Shown: positions 37,077 through 46,739, counted from the first letter of the stretch. The stretch is 64,000 bases of DNA from Brevundimonas sp. SGAir0440 (GCF_005484585.1 NZ_CP039435.1:3038001-3102000); one strand, 5' to 3'. Numbers and translations are program-made. The notes: generated from the letters alone by a model not told the origin.

Positions 37077-40000
37077 ATGCACACCCGCCCGACGACCGAC
37101 CGACGGCCGTCTATCAGCAGCGCCACTTTGGCCACGCGCCTGCTGGTCGCCGCCGTCTACGCCCTGGGCGTGATCGCCCCCTTGGGTCTTTTCACCGTGG
37201 CCGGCCCCGCTAGGGCGCAGACGAGCATCGTCGATGTGTGCACAGGCGTGGCCCTGCCGCGCTCAGCGGTGACGGAGATCATGCGCCCGGTGATCACCGG
37301 GATCGCCACCCCTCTGGAGACGTCGATCAACGGTCTGCTCTCGGTCCTCGCGCCGCGTCTCAATCTGAACGCGACCACCCTTCTGAACAACGCGGCCAGC
37401 GGTCAGGATATTCGCTTGGGCGTCCTCGATGTGAACGGCAATGTCGTCAATGCGCCGGACGCCTGCATCAATCAGGCCGACGCCTTCACCCTGGCGGACG
37501 AGCAGGGGATTTCGATCGGTGGCAATCGCATCACCGGCTTGGGATCCGGCGGCGCCGTGGCCATCGCCGGCGAACTGAACTCCATCGCCTTTGGCAACGG
37601 CGCCCTGACGGCCGCCACGGCGGTCGATGCGATTGCGCTCGGCCGCGAAGCGGAGATTCTGGGCGGGGCCTCGGGCTCCATCGCTCTGGGCGCGGACGCG
37701 TCCGTGGCGGTCGCCAACAGCCTGGCCCTCGGCGCCAACAGCGCCGCCCTGCGCGGCGCCTTGGCGAACTATGCCGCCCTGGGGCTTTCGACGCCGCAGA
37801 CCTCCGTTGGCGAGGTGTCCTTCGGCGCGGTCGGAGCGGAGCGCCAACTGACCAACATCGCGGCCGGTTCGGCTTTGACCGACGCGGTCAATGTCGGTCA
37901 GCTTCAGGGCGTCTCCACGAGCCTTCAGGCCCTGGCAGACCTGGCCGTCACCTATGACGACGCCACGGCCGCCACCCTGACCTTGGGCGGGACAGGAGGC
38001 ACGCGCATCACCAATCTTTCGCCGGGCCTTCTGGCCCTCGGCTCCGCCGACGCCGTCACCGGCGGCCAGCTGTTCGGCTTGGGCTCGAGCCTGGCGGCCG
38101 AGATCGGCGGCAGCACCGTTTTCAACCCCGCCACCAGCACGATCGACATCGGCCTCACCTATGACGGTGTCATCTACGGCAGCGTCCAGGAGGCGCTGGA
38201 CGCTATCTTCACGACACCCGGCGGCGGGACGCCCTTCCTGTCGGTAAACTCTAGCCTCGGCGGCGCCTTGGCCGGCGGACTGAACTCGACCGCCGTCGGC
38301 CCCGCCGCCTCAGCCAGCGCCGACAACAGCGTCGCCCTGGGCGCATCCAGCACGGCCGACCGGGGAGCCCTGATCGGCTATGCCGCCCTCGGCTTGGATG
38401 CGGTTCAGACGTCGGCGGGCGAGGTCTCGATCGGGGTTGCGGGCGGCGAGCGTCAGCTGACGAACGTCGCGGCCGGCTCGGCTCTCACCGACGCGGTCAA
38501 TGTCGGCCAGCTGTTGGGCGTCTCCGATGACCTGCAGGCCCTGGCCGACATCGCCGTCGCCTATGACGACCCCACGGCGTCCAGCCTGACGCTGGCCGGC
38601 ATCGGCGGCACGGTCATCGCCAATGTGGCGGCGGGCGACCTCAGCGCCGGCTCCACCCAGGCCGTCAACGGCGACCAGCTGTTCGCCACAAACACCCAGG
38701 TCGGCTTGAACACCACAGCCATCACCAACCTCACGACGGACCTCGGCGTCCTGTCCGACACGGCGGTCATGTATGACGATTTGCTGGCCGGTCGCGTGAC
38801 CCTGGCTGGCGTAGACGGCACCGTGATCGGCAATGTCGCCGCCGGCGCCCTGTCGGCGACGTCGACCGAGGCCGTCAACGGATCTCAGCTTTTCGCCACC
38901 AACACTCAGGTCGGCATCAACACCACGGCGATCACCAATCTTACGACCGACCTCGGCGCCCTGTCCGACACGGCCGTGATGTATGATGATCTGCTGGCCG
39001 GTCGCGTGACCCTGGCCGGCGTCGATGGCACCGTCATCGGCAATGTCGCCGCCGGCACCCTGTCGTCCACGTCCACAGAAGCCGTCAATGGCGCCCAGCT
39101 GTTCGCCACAAATGCCCAGGTCAGGATCAACACCAATGCCATCACCAATCTGACGACGAACCTTGGCGAACTGTCCGACACCGCCGTCATGTACGACGAT
39201 CTTCTGGCAGGCCGCGTCACCCTGGCCGGCGTGGACGGCACCGTCATCGGCAACGTCGCCGCCGGCGCGCTTTCGGCGACGTCGAGCGAGGCCGTCAACG
39301 GCGCACAGCTGTTCGCCACCAATACCCAGGTGGGCATCAACACGACGGCGATCGCCGACATCGCCGCCGTCTCGGCGCTGGCGGTCGTCTACGACGATCC
39401 CAGCTTCGACACCCTGACGCTGGCGGGCGCTGCGGGCACCACGATCAGCAATGTCGCGGCCGGGAACTTGAGCGCGGGCTCGACCGACGCCGTCAACGGC
39501 GCCCAGCTGTTCGCGACCAACGCTCAGGTCGCAGACAACACCGCTGACATCATCACCAACACGACGGCCATCACCACCATCACCAACAACCTGAACAATG
39601 GCGCGATCGGCGTGGTTCAGTATTCGAACGCCGCAAACCCCACGGTTCCCAACGGCGGCGTGGCGACCAATGACGTGACCCTTGTCGGCGCCCTGACCGA
39701 TCCGGTCGGTCTGCATAATGTCGCCGCCGGTCTGATCGCCTCGGGGTCCGCCGACGCCGTCAACGGCGGCCAGGCCTTTGCGCTCGGCCAGAGCCTCGCA
39801 ACCAGCTTCGGCGGCGGCTCGATTTTCAACCCGCTGACCAACACCCTGGACGTCGCCATCATCTACCAAGGCGTCCAATACGCCAGCATCCAGGCCTTCC
39901 TGAACGCCCTGTCGGCGGCTCCGGTCGGGGGCGGGTCGAGCGTCTATCTGGCCGTCAATTCGAACCTGGCGCCGGCGACCGCTCAAGGTCAGGACGGCGT

Positions 40001-41333
40001 CGCCGTCGGCCCAGAAGCCCAGGCCAACGCCGACAACAGCATTGCCCTTGGCGCAGGCAGTGTCGCCGATCGCGCCGCCCAGACCGACTATGCGGCGCTG
40101 GGCGTCACGGGCCTTCAATCGTCGGTCGGTTCGGTCTCATTCGGCTCGGCTGGCGCCGAACGGCAGCTGACCAACATCGCTGCGGGCACGGCCGCGACGG
40201 ACGCCGTCAATGTCGCCCAGTTGCAAGGCGTCTCCGACAGAGTGGACGCCCTGGCCGGGACCGCCGTTTCTTACGACACGACCACCCGCGACACCCTGAC
40301 TCTGGCCGGCGCCAACGGTACGACCATCACCAATGTCGCCGCAGGACAGGTCAATGCGACCTCGACAGACGCCGTCAACGGATCGCAGCTGCACGCGACC
40401 AACACTCAGGTCGCGCTCAACACCACGGCGATCACCAATCTGACGAACAACATCGCCAACGGCAGCCTGGGCCCCGTTCAATATAGCGACAGCGACGACC
40501 CCGAGACCCCGAACGGCGGCGTGCGCTCCGACGACCTTACCCTGGTCGGCGCCAGCGGCGGCGCGGTGGGTCTGCACAATGTCGCCAACGGCCGGATCGC
40601 CGCCGGCTCGACCGACGCCGTCAACGGCGGCCAGATCTACGAGCTGGCCTTCGCGGCGACCAATGCGGTCCAGTACGACACGGACGCGAATGGTGCACGC
40701 ACGAACAGCATCACCTTCCAGGGCGGCGACGTCTCGGCGCCGGTGACGCTGAACAATGTCGCGGCCGGCGCGGTGACGGCCACCTCCACGCAAGCCGTCA
40801 ACGGATCGCAGCTCTTCCAGACCAACCAGGCCGTCGCAACGGCCCAGGCTACGGCCGACAACGCCCTGGCCCTGGGTCAGAACTCGCTCCAGTACGCCGA
40901 CCAGGGTCAGACCCGCGTCGTCCTGGGTCGCAGCAACGGGCCGGCGGTCACCGTCAGCAATGTCGCCGCCGGGGTCGCCGACACCGACGCCGTCAATATG
41001 CTGCAGCTTCGGGAGAGCATGAACGAAGCGATCCAGCAGTCGAACACCTACACCGACATGCGGCTGGCGGCGGTCAACTACAACGTCCAGGAGGTGCGAA
41101 AGCTGGCTTTCGCCGGCACGGCGGGGGCTTTGGCGGCGGCCGGGATGCCGCAGATCGCCGAGCGCGGCAAGTCGATGTTCGCGGTCGGCTACGGCACCTA
41201 CGAAGGCCAATCGGCCATGGCGATGGGCTACTCCCGCGCCCTGGGCGACGGCTCCATGGTCTTCCGGGCCGGCGCGACCTTCGACACCCAGAACCATGTC
41301 GGCGCGAACGCCGGCATCGGCTGGAGGTTCTAA
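37077..41333 (+). CDS. trimeric autotransporter adhesin (YadA family)
   Basis: 1418 residues. Long signal peptide ending about PARAQT. Several YadA-head blocks (SIALGADASVAVANSLALG) alternate with neck/stalk repeats (NVAAGALSATSTEAVNGSQL). The C-terminal YadA anchor (AERGKSMFAVGYGTYEGQSA... NAGIGWRF) ends in Phe and forms a 12-strand trimeric barrel. GGGAGG precedes ATG 37077. Surface-exposed, for attachment to surfaces, cells or matrix; ligand unknown. Confidence 0.95.
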   Translation: MHTRPTTDRRPSISSATLATRLLVAAVYALGVIAPLGLFTVAGPARAQTSIVDVCTGVALPRSAVTEIMRPVITGIATPLETSINGLLSVLAPRLNLNATTLLNNAASGQDIRLGVLDVNGNVVNAPDACINQADAFTLADEQGISIGGNRITGLGSGGAVAIAGELNSIAFGNGALTAATAVDAIALGREAEILGGASGSIALGADASVAVANSLALGANSAALRGALANYAALGLSTPQTSVGEVSFGAVGAERQLTNIAAGSALTDAVNVGQLQGVSTSLQALADLAVTYDDATAATLTLGGTGGTRITNLSPGLLALGSADAVTGGQLFGLGSSLAAEIGGSTVFNPATSTIDIGLTYDGVIYGSVQEALDAIFTTPGGGTPFLSVNSSLGGALAGGLNSTAVGPAASASADNSVALGASSTADRGALIGYAALGLDAVQTSAGEVSIGVAGGERQLTNVAAGSALTDAVNVGQLLGVSDDLQALADIAVAYDDPTASSLTLAGIGGTVIANVAAGDLSAGSTQAVNGDQLFATNTQVGLNTTAITNLTTDLGVLSDTAVMYDDLLAGRVTLAGVDGTVIGNVAAGALSATSTEAVNGSQLFATNTQVGINTTAITNLTTDLGALSDTAVMYDDLLAGRVTLAGVDGTVIGNVAAGTLSSTSTEAVNGAQLFATNAQVRINTNAITNLTTNLGELSDTAVMYDDLLAGRVTLAGVDGTVIGNVAAGALSATSSEAVNGAQLFATNTQVGINTTAIADIAAVSALAVVYDDPSFDTLTLAGAAGTTISNVAAGNLSAGSTDAVNGAQLFATNAQVADNTADIITNTTAITTITNNLNNGAIGVVQYSNAANPTVPNGGVATNDVTLVGALTDPVGLHNVAAGLIASGSADAVNGGQAFALGQSLATSFGGGSIFNPLTNTLDVAIIYQGVQYASIQAFLNALSAAPVGGGSSVYLAVNSNLAPATAQGQDGVAVGPEAQANADNSIALGAGSVADRAAQTDYAALGVTGLQSSVGSVSFGSAGAERQLTNIAAGTAATDAVNVAQLQGVSDRVDALAGTAVSYDTTTRDTLTLAGANGTTITNVAAGQVNATSTDAVNGSQLHATNTQVALNTTAITNLTNNIANGSLGPVQYSDSDDPETPNGGVRSDDLTLVGASGGAVGLHNVANGRIAAGSTDAVNGGQIYELAFAATNAVQYDTDANGARTNSITFQGGDVSAPVTLNNVAAGAVTATSTQAVNGSQLFQTNQAVATAQATADNALALGQNSLQYADQGQTRVVLGRSNGPAVTVSNVAAGVADTDAVNMLQLRESMNEAIQQSNTYTDMRLAAVNYNVQEVRKLAFAGTAGALAAAGMPQIAERGKSMFAVGYGTYEGQSAMAMGYSRALGDGSMVFRAGATFDTQNHVGANAGIGWRF
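38739..39368 (+). repeat. 210-bp tandem repeats in adhesin stalk
   Basis: Three nearly identical 210-bp units begin at about 38739, 38949 and 39159, each encoding 70 residues with SDTAVMYDDLLAGRVTLAGV and NGSQLFATNTQV. High nucleotide identity indicates recent duplication and a potential for length variation. Confidence 0.85.
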
Positions 41334-41393
41334 ACCGGAGTGGGGGAGCTAAACCTCCCGCTGCCTTCAGGCCCAAGATGGATCAAGCCCGAT

Positions 41394-41612
41394 ATGCAGA
41401 CCTCCCCTTCTGCCACAATGAGCGATGACGATTTTGAGGAGATGAAGCCGCGTTTCATTGCTGCGGGCGACAGACTGACGGGTCTGCAACTGTTGGATCT
41501 GGCTGACTGTTATCACACGATGCTCAGGCAAAGACGCGCCATCTGCGCACGTCATCCCTCGCTTGCGCCGACTGCGGTCTTGGGTATCGCAGACGAGCGT
41601 CGGACGTTCTGA
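41394..41612 (+). CDS. small hypothetical protein
   Basis: 72 residues from ATG 41394 (MQTSPSATMSDDDFEEMKP); ATG 41418 is an alternative and the open frame extends upstream to 41340. Middle part LTGLQLLDLADCYHTMLRQRR looks helical. No recognised family; first of a run of small genes leading to the SRAP gene. Confidence 0.45.
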   Translation: MQTSPSATMSDDDFEEMKPRFIAAGDRLTGLQLLDLADCYHTMLRQRRAICARHPSLAPTAVLGIADERRTF

Positions 41613-41740
41613 ACCCCTGCCGCTTATCGAAAGCCGCCGTCTCTGGTCAGTCGCAACCGGCGCTTCTGAGGCCGCCTGCTATGATGGCGACTCCACATTC
41701 GTCGGCCTGCGTGTCAGGGTTCGGCCGGGAGGACCGACTG

Positions 41741-41977
41741 ATGGCGACACGCAAGACCCTCATCAGATCGCGCGCCGGCGTTCGCCTGCAACGCATCGAG
41801 CATCTGGCCCGGCAGCAGGTGGTCCAGTCGTCCTGGCGGCTTTCGACCCTGCGCCAAAACCCGCCACGCTCATTTGCCGATGAGATGGAAGCGGAGGACG
41901 CCTTCGACATGGAGGTCATCGCTTCGCTGACCGATCCCATCATCATGGACATGCAGCGTCGCGGACTGATCGACTGA
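41741..41977 (+). CDS. small hypothetical protein
   Basis: 78 residues from ATG 41741 (MATRKTLIRSRAGVRLQRIEH), with GGGAGGA 7 nt upstream, which decides the start against ATG 41681. Basic N-terminus, acidic C-terminal half (DEMEAEDAFDMEVIASLTDP). Family not recognised. Ends one base before the next ATG, so likely in one transcript with the following two genes. Confidence 0.55.
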   Translation: MATRKTLIRSRAGVRLQRIEHLARQQVVQSSWRLSTLRQNPPRSFADEMEAEDAFDMEVIASLTDPIIMDMQRRGLID

Positions 41978-41978
41978 C

Positions 41979-42425
41979 ATGGCGGCCAAGCTGAAGGTCT
42001 TCACCTGGTCCGACGGCTTCCATGCCTTCACCGTCGCCACAAGCTCGCGACCCAAGGCTTTGGAAGCCTGGGGCTCAAAGCAAGATCTGTTCGCAACCGG
42101 CCTGGCGAGCCAGCTTTCCGGCGGACCGGATTACGAGGCCGCCCTAGCCTCTCCTGGCGAGGTCATCGAGCGCGGGCTTGCGATCGATGTCGGCAAGATC
42201 GGCAAGGCGAAACCCGCGAAACCTCGGGGACCATCCAAGGCGAAGGCCGCCAAAATCGAAAAGCTGCAGGCGGCGCTAGCCGATCTGGATCAACGCCATC
42301 AGGCGGTAAGGGCTGATTTCGAAGAACAACAGGCCACGCTGAATCAGGCGCGTCAGGAGGCGGAGACGACCTATGAGGCGGAGCGCAAATCCCTGGCTGC
42401 GGCTCTGAAAAAGGCCAGAGCCTGA
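41979..42425 (+). CDS. conserved protein with C-terminal coiled coil (often annotated TolA-like)
   Basis: 148 residues. N-terminal domain about 1-70 (KLKVFTWSDGFHAFTVATSSRPKALEAWG, FATGLASQL, SPGEVIERG) is seen in many alphaproteobacterial hypotheticals, some labelled as cell-envelope TolA-like. The linker is rich in Lys, Ala and Pro and the C-terminus (about 90-148) is a charged coiled coil. No signal peptide, so an envelope role is doubtful. Overlaps the SRAP start by one base. Confidence 0.6.
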   Translation: MAAKLKVFTWSDGFHAFTVATSSRPKALEAWGSKQDLFATGLASQLSGGPDYEAALASPGEVIERGLAIDVGKIGKAKPAKPRGPSKAKAAKIEKLQAALADLDQRHQAVRADFEEQQATLNQARQEAETTYEAERKSLAAALKKARA

Positions 42426-43132
42426 TGTGCAACCTGTACCGCCAACGCTCCGGCCCCCAAGCCATATTGGATGCGGCGAACGCCATGCGGTCGACTGTCG
42501 GCAACCTCGCGCCAAGCGACCTCTATCCCGACTATCCCGCGCCGATCGTGCGCTGGGAGGGCGCAGAGCGCATTCTGGCTTCGGCGCGCTGGGGCATGCC
42601 GTCATCCCAGAAGATGATCTTCGACAATGCCACAAAGCGCGCCGACAAGTTGCGCGCAAAAGGCGGCGAAGTCGACTTCCAGAAGATCCTCGAGTTCGAA
42701 CCCGACAGCGGCACGACCAACGTCCGCAACACCAGCTCCGGCCATTGGCGCCCATATCTGTCGCCGGCATCTCGATGCCTGGTGCCTTTCACCGCCTTCA
42801 GCGAACCGGGCCGGGACGCGGCCGGAAAATACCGGCCCGTCTGGTTCAAGCTCGCGGGAGACGAACCCGAGCCGCTCGCCTTCTTCGCCGGCATCCACCT
42901 CCAGGCCCACACGAGCGTCCGCAAGATCAAGACCGGCATGGAGACGATCGACGTCTTCGCCTTTCTGACGACCGAACCTAACGCCGAGGTCGGCGCGGTT
43001 CACCCCAAGGCCATGCCGGTGATCCTGACGCAGTCCGACGAGATCGAGGCCTGGATGACGGCGCCGTGGGAGACGGCCAAGGCGCTGCAGCGCCCGCTGC
43101 CCGACGGCGCTTTGTCAGTTATCGACGCCTAG
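42425..43132 (+). CDS. SRAP/YedK family abasic-site DNA-protein crosslink protein
   Basis: 235 residues. Cys2, exposed after Met removal, is the residue that crosslinks abasic sites in single-stranded DNA. Supporting motifs are TTNVRNTSS, RCLVPFTAFSEP (catalytic Glu) and HPKAMPVIL (His). Protects abasic DNA during replication. Lies 0.9 kb from the SOS mutagenesis genes imuA-imuB, giving a small DNA-damage neighbourhood. Confidence 0.9.
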   Translation: MCNLYRQRSGPQAILDAANAMRSTVGNLAPSDLYPDYPAPIVRWEGAERILASARWGMPSSQKMIFDNATKRADKLRAKGGEVDFQKILEFEPDSGTTNVRNTSSGHWRPYLSPASRCLVPFTAFSEPGRDAAGKYRPVWFKLAGDEPEPLAFFAGIHLQAHTSVRKIKTGMETIDVFAFLTTEPNAEVGAVHPKAMPVILTQSDEIEAWMTAPWETAKALQRPLPDGALSVIDA

Positions 43133-43157
43133 GCCACGTAAAGCGGCCGATATTTGA

Positions 43158-43598
43158 TTAAAGACGATCCGGTCCCGCCCTGGCGATCGACACAAGTTCT
43201 GCGGTCAACGGATCAGGCGAAAGGCCCCAACGTGCGAGCGCCGCATCGAACACACTCGGATCGGGCGCCACGGCGGCAAACAGGGTCATCGACGAGCGGA
43301 ATTTGAGGTCATCGGGCGATCCGAACAGCTGATGCACCGAAACCGCCGGCGCTGTGGTCGCGCTCTGGGCAGCGCGGATGAGACGCGCCCCTAGAACGGG
43401 ATGCAGCAGATAGGCTTGCGCCTCCGCGAGCGATCCGATCCCATACAAGGCAGCCGTCGAAGACAGTCCCAACGACCGCGCCTGGGGGAAGACGAACCAC
43501 ATCCAGTGGCTTGTCTTGCGACCCGCCGCGAGCTCGGCCATCGCCGTTTCGAACACGGGGTCTTGAGCTAGGACGAAACGGTCGAGTGCTGTGGTCAT
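43158..43598 (-). CDS. DUF1810 family protein
   Basis: 146 residues from ATG 43598 (MTTALDRFVLAQDPVFETAM), with AGGCGA upstream; the start overlaps the stop of the next gene upstream by 4 nt. Strong DUF1810 signature: KTSHWMWFVFPQ, YLLHPVLGARL, LKFRSSMTLFAAV. A calpastatin-like annotation is sometimes attached to this family but its function is unknown. Confidence 0.85.
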   Translation of the reverse strand: MTTALDRFVLAQDPVFETAMAELAAGRKTSHWMWFVFPQARSLGLSSTAALYGIGSLAEAQAYLLHPVLGARLIRAAQSATTAPAVSVHQLFGSPDDLKFRSSMTLFAAVAPDPSVFDAALARWGLSPDPLTAELVSIARAGPDRL

Positions 43599-43933
43599 TC
43601 GCCTGTCTCGCCCAGACCGGCGAACCAGTCCGCATAGGGGGTGTTTCGCGCCATGTGTCGATTGAGATCCGGCGAGCCGTCGGTCCACCACACCGGGCCC
43701 CGCTCTCCCAATCCGACCTTGGCCTTGTCAACGTTTCGCCGCGCTGCGGCCAGGGCGTCCGTATCCTCAGCCGCCAGGGCCGTCCGCACCGCCCGGCGCG
43801 CCGACATCAGATCACGCACCCGTTCGTCCCTTTTCTCAACCGACAAGGCTGGATTGGAGCACCGCCACAGCCGGCCTCGCACCACGAAATAACGGCCGTC
43901 CGGAGTCGTGGGGTATCGGAAGGGCTGCATCAT
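43595..43933 (-). CDS. conserved hypothetical protein
   Basis: 112 residues (or 111 from the second Met). RYFVVRGRLWRCSNPALS, LMSARRAVRTAL and KVGLGERGPVWW form a pattern seen in many alphaproteobacterial hypothetical proteins of this size. No catalytic prediction. Couples to DUF1810 by an ATGA overlap. Confidence 0.7.
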   Translation of the reverse strand: MMQPFRYPTTPDGRYFVVRGRLWRCSNPALSVEKRDERVRDLMSARRAVRTALAAEDTDALAAARRNVDKAKVGLGERGPVWWTDGSPDLNRHMARNTPYADWFAGLGETGE

Positions 43934-44029
43934 CGTCGGGCTAACGCGCAGCGGGCCGGGATGGCGCCGCCCACAGGGCGATCCACAACGCCGTTGCGAT
44001 CCGGCTTGACTCTCGCTCGCTCGAATAAG

Positions 44030-44044
44030 AACAAATGCGGAACA
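44030..44044 (+). promoter_or_regulatory. LexA/SOS box of alphaproteobacterial type
   Basis: GAACAAATGCGGAAC, exactly GAAC-N7-GAAC, 28 nt upstream of the imuA start. Predicts LexA repression and DNA-damage induction of imuA-imuB. Confidence 0.88.
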
Positions 44045-44072
44045 TTCAGACCGCGATCGGTTTCAGGAGATC

Positions 44073-44828
44073 ATGTCCGCCGCCTCCCCATCCTTCCAGG
44101 CGCTCCGCGCGGAGATCGCCCGCATCGAGGCGGGGCGACGTTCGCCAAGCGGCGTGCTGCCGTTCGGCCTGGCTGCGCTTGATGGGCGGCTGCCCGCCGG
44201 CGGCCTGGCGCTCGGGGCGCTACATGAGGTGGCCGGCGGCGGCGACGGGGCCATCGACGGCGCGGTCGCCGCATTGTTTGCGGCCGGTGTCGCAGCGCGC
44301 ACCCAGGGACCGGTGCTCTGGTGCGTAACACGCCCGGACCTGTTCGCGCCGGCGCTGGAGCAGGCGGGACTGTCCTCGAACCGGGTCATTTATGTGGAGG
44401 CCGGTGACGAGGCCGGATTGCTGGCCGCCTTCGAGGACGGCCTGCGTCACGGCGGGTTCGGCGCGGTCGTCGGCGAAGTGGCCCGCCTGTCCATGACGGC
44501 GTCCCGGCGGCTGCAGTTGGTCGCCGAGGACACCGGCTCTCTTGGTCTGGCCGTGCGACGATGGCGTCGTCAGGCCGAGGCGGCGGACTTCGGCCAGCCG
44601 ACCGCCGCCGCCACCCGCTGGCGGGTCACCGCCCTGCCCTCCGCCCCCCTGCCCGTGCCCGGCGTCGGCCGCCCGCGCTGGTTTGTCGAACTGATCCGCT
44701 GCCGCGCCGGAGCCTGCGCGGATTTCGAACTGGAAGCCTGCGATGAGACGGGTCGTCTCGCTCTACCTCCCCACCTGGCCGACCGATCGGCTGCGACGCC
44801 GGCTTGGACCCGACGCGCCGTCGCCTGA
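44073..44828 (+). CDS. imuA: ImuA, SOS mutagenesis accessory protein
   Basis: 251 residues, RecA-related fold (LPFGLAALDGRLPAGGLALGALHEV, WCVTRPDLFAPALEQAGL). Part of the ImuA-ImuB-DnaE2 error-prone translesion mutasome. Controlled by the SOS box at 44030. Its 3' end overlaps imuB by 86 nt in another frame. Confidence 0.88.
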   Translation: MSAASPSFQALRAEIARIEAGRRSPSGVLPFGLAALDGRLPAGGLALGALHEVAGGGDGAIDGAVAALFAAGVAARTQGPVLWCVTRPDLFAPALEQAGLSSNRVIYVEAGDEAGLLAAFEDGLRHGGFGAVVGEVARLSMTASRRLQLVAEDTGSLGLAVRRWRRQAEAADFGQPTAAATRWRVTALPSAPLPVPGVGRPRWFVELIRCRAGACADFELEACDETGRLALPPHLADRSAATPAWTRRAVA

Positions 44829-46260
44829 TACGCCGATGGTCCTGATCGGGCGCCAAGGCCGCAAACGCGTGGTGCTGGCCGCCGACCCCGCCGCCCGCGC
44901 CTATCGTCTGCATCCCGGCATGGCCGCGACCCAGGCCCGGGCTTTGGTCGCAGATCTCGTCGTTCATCCCTTCGACCCCGCAGGGGATGCGGCCGCTCTG
45001 GACGAGCTCGCCCTCTGGGCGCTGCGCCGCTATGCGCCGATCGTCGCCGCCGACCCGCCGGACGGCCTGGTGCTCGATGTCACCGGGGCCGGTCACCGCT
45101 ACGGCGGCGATGAGGGCCTGCTCGAGGATCTGATCGCCCAGACCGCCGCTGTCGGCCTGGGCGCCCACGCCGCCCTCGCCGACACCTGGGGCGCCGCCCA
45201 TGCTTTGGCCCGCAACCTCGCCGAACCAACGATCGTCGTCGCGCGCGGAGGGCCTGCCATCCGTCGCCTGCCTTTGCGCGCCTTGCGCCTGCCCTCTGAC
45301 ATGGTCGATGGCCTGGGACGTCTGGGGATCGACACCATAGGCGAACTGGAGGCCAAGCCTCGCGCGCCTCTGGCCCTGCGCTTCGGGCCGGAACTGATCC
45401 GTCGACTGGATCAGGCCTACGGTCGCGCCCAGGAGCCGATCACCCCGATCGACGCTCCGGAACTGATCCAGGTCCGGCGGGTCTTCGCCGAGCCGATCGG
45501 CGCGCCCGAGACCCTGGCACGCTACACGCTGAAACTGGTCGAAGCCCTGAGCGAGGCGCTCGAAGCTCAAGGGCTTGGCGCGTCGCGACTCGACCTGCGG
45601 TTTGAACGGATCGACAACCGGACCGAGGCCATCCGCGTCGGCCTAGCGCGCCCCGTCCGCGATGTCGCGCGGCTCACACGCCTGCTCTGCGACAAGATCG
45701 AAAGCATCGATCCTGGCCTCGGCGTGGAGGCCATGGTCCTGGCGGCGCCGGTCGTCCTGACGCTGGACTGCTCGCCCGCCGCTGGCGATCTAAGCGGCCC
45801 GGCGACGCCGGACATCGGCGATCTCGTCGATCTGCTGGCCAATCGCCTGGGCCCGCAGAACCTGTATCGGATGGCCCCGGCGCAGAGCGACGTGCCCGAA
45901 CGCTCGATCCGCAAACTGCCGCCGACCGCGCCGCCGGTGCCGGAAACCTGGACGCGTCGCTGGCCGCGCCCTTCGCGTTTGCTCGCCCGTCCTGAAGCCA
46001 TCGAGGCTGTCGCGCTCCTGCCCGATCAGCCGCCGGTCGCCTTCAGCTGGCGCGGCGTTCGTCATCGCGTCAGGCGCGCTGATGGTCCTGAGCGGATCTT
46101 CGGCGAATGGTGGCGGCGTGACGGCGAACGCGATGCGGTGCGCGACTATTTTCAGCTGGAGGACGAAGCTGGCGCGCGCTTCTGGGTCTTTCGACGCGGC
46201 GATGGCGAACAGTCTCAGACCGGCGATCTCAGCTGGTGGCTCCACGGGCTCTTCGGCTGA
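44743..46260 (+). CDS. imuB: ImuB, Y-family polymerase-like protein
   Basis: 505 residues. Start fixed by the family N-terminus MRRVVSLYLPTWPTDRLRRR. Y-family palm/fingers remnants (HPGMAATQARAL, LDVTGAGHRYGG), an HhH region (GLGRLGIDTIGELEAKP) and a C-terminal domain for mutasome contacts (GPERIFGEWW). ImuB is usually catalytically inactive and acts as a hub for DnaE2 and the beta clamp. The usual third gene, dnaE2, does not follow. Confidence 0.92.
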   Translation: MRRVVSLYLPTWPTDRLRRRLGPDAPSPDTPMVLIGRQGRKRVVLAADPAARAYRLHPGMAATQARALVADLVVHPFDPAGDAAALDELALWALRRYAPIVAADPPDGLVLDVTGAGHRYGGDEGLLEDLIAQTAAVGLGAHAALADTWGAAHALARNLAEPTIVVARGGPAIRRLPLRALRLPSDMVDGLGRLGIDTIGELEAKPRAPLALRFGPELIRRLDQAYGRAQEPITPIDAPELIQVRRVFAEPIGAPETLARYTLKLVEALSEALEAQGLGASRLDLRFERIDNRTEAIRVGLARPVRDVARLTRLLCDKIESIDPGLGVEAMVLAAPVVLTLDCSPAAGDLSGPATPDIGDLVDLLANRLGPQNLYRMAPAQSDVPERSIRKLPPTAPPVPETWTRRWPRPSRLLARPEAIEAVALLPDQPPVAFSWRGVRHRVRRADGPERIFGEWWRRDGERDAVRDYFQLEDEAGARFWVFRRGDGEQSQTGDLSWWLHGLFG

Positions 46261-46457
46261 CACCTTTCGACCGGGGTCAATGTCAATCTCGAGTGGTCCG
46301 CGCTGTCTCGGAATTGCTGACCGTCGGCCTTGGCTGCCGCTTGTTGATCGGACAACTAGCATGTCTGCATGGCCCTCCCCAGCAATACCGGTTGTACCGG
46401 GCCACGTCTGACAGGCACGGGCAAGGCGAGGGATACGCGGTAGCCGGTAGATGCAAC

Positions 46458-46739
46458 CTAATGCCCGTCAGGATCGCCATCGCGAAACCGCCACTTCATG
46501 ATCAGGACGCAGGCCGCCATGACCAGGGCAAAACTGTTCGACACAGCCACCGGCCAGGCTCGGGTCATGACGCCATAGACCACCCAGAGGATGAAACAGG
46601 TGACGGTGAGCGAATAGGTCTTGAGGCTGACCGAAGACGCGTCGCGCTCTTTCCAGATCTTGAGGGCTTGGGGCGCAAAGCTCGTGATCGAGCAGACCGC
46701 CGCCGCTGTACCCACAATGTTGGCTGTCAGGTCGCTCAT
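46458..46739 (-). CDS. SemiSWEET sugar transporter (PQ-loop)
   Basis: 93 residues with three transmembrane helices, the half-SWEET unit that dimerises in the inner membrane. The PQ motif is in SITSFAPQALKIWKERDASSVSL. Probably a facilitator for small sugars. A perfect GGAAC-N17-CGTT promoter ends 8 nt before the ATG, implying a leaderless stress-induced mRNA. Confidence 0.88.
   Translation of the reverse strand: MSDLTANIVGTAAAVCSITSFAPQALKIWKERDASSVSLKTYSLTVTCFILWVVYGVMTRAWPVAVSNSFALVMAACVLIMKWRFRDGDPDGH

Noticed and set aside
38739..39368. Regular repeats considered as a CRISPR array
   Set aside because: They are 210-bp in-frame coding repeats of the adhesin stalk without spacers.
37263..40118. 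Long minus-strand frames opposite the adhesin
   Set aside because: Caused by the repetitive high-GC coding strand; no start signals or domains.
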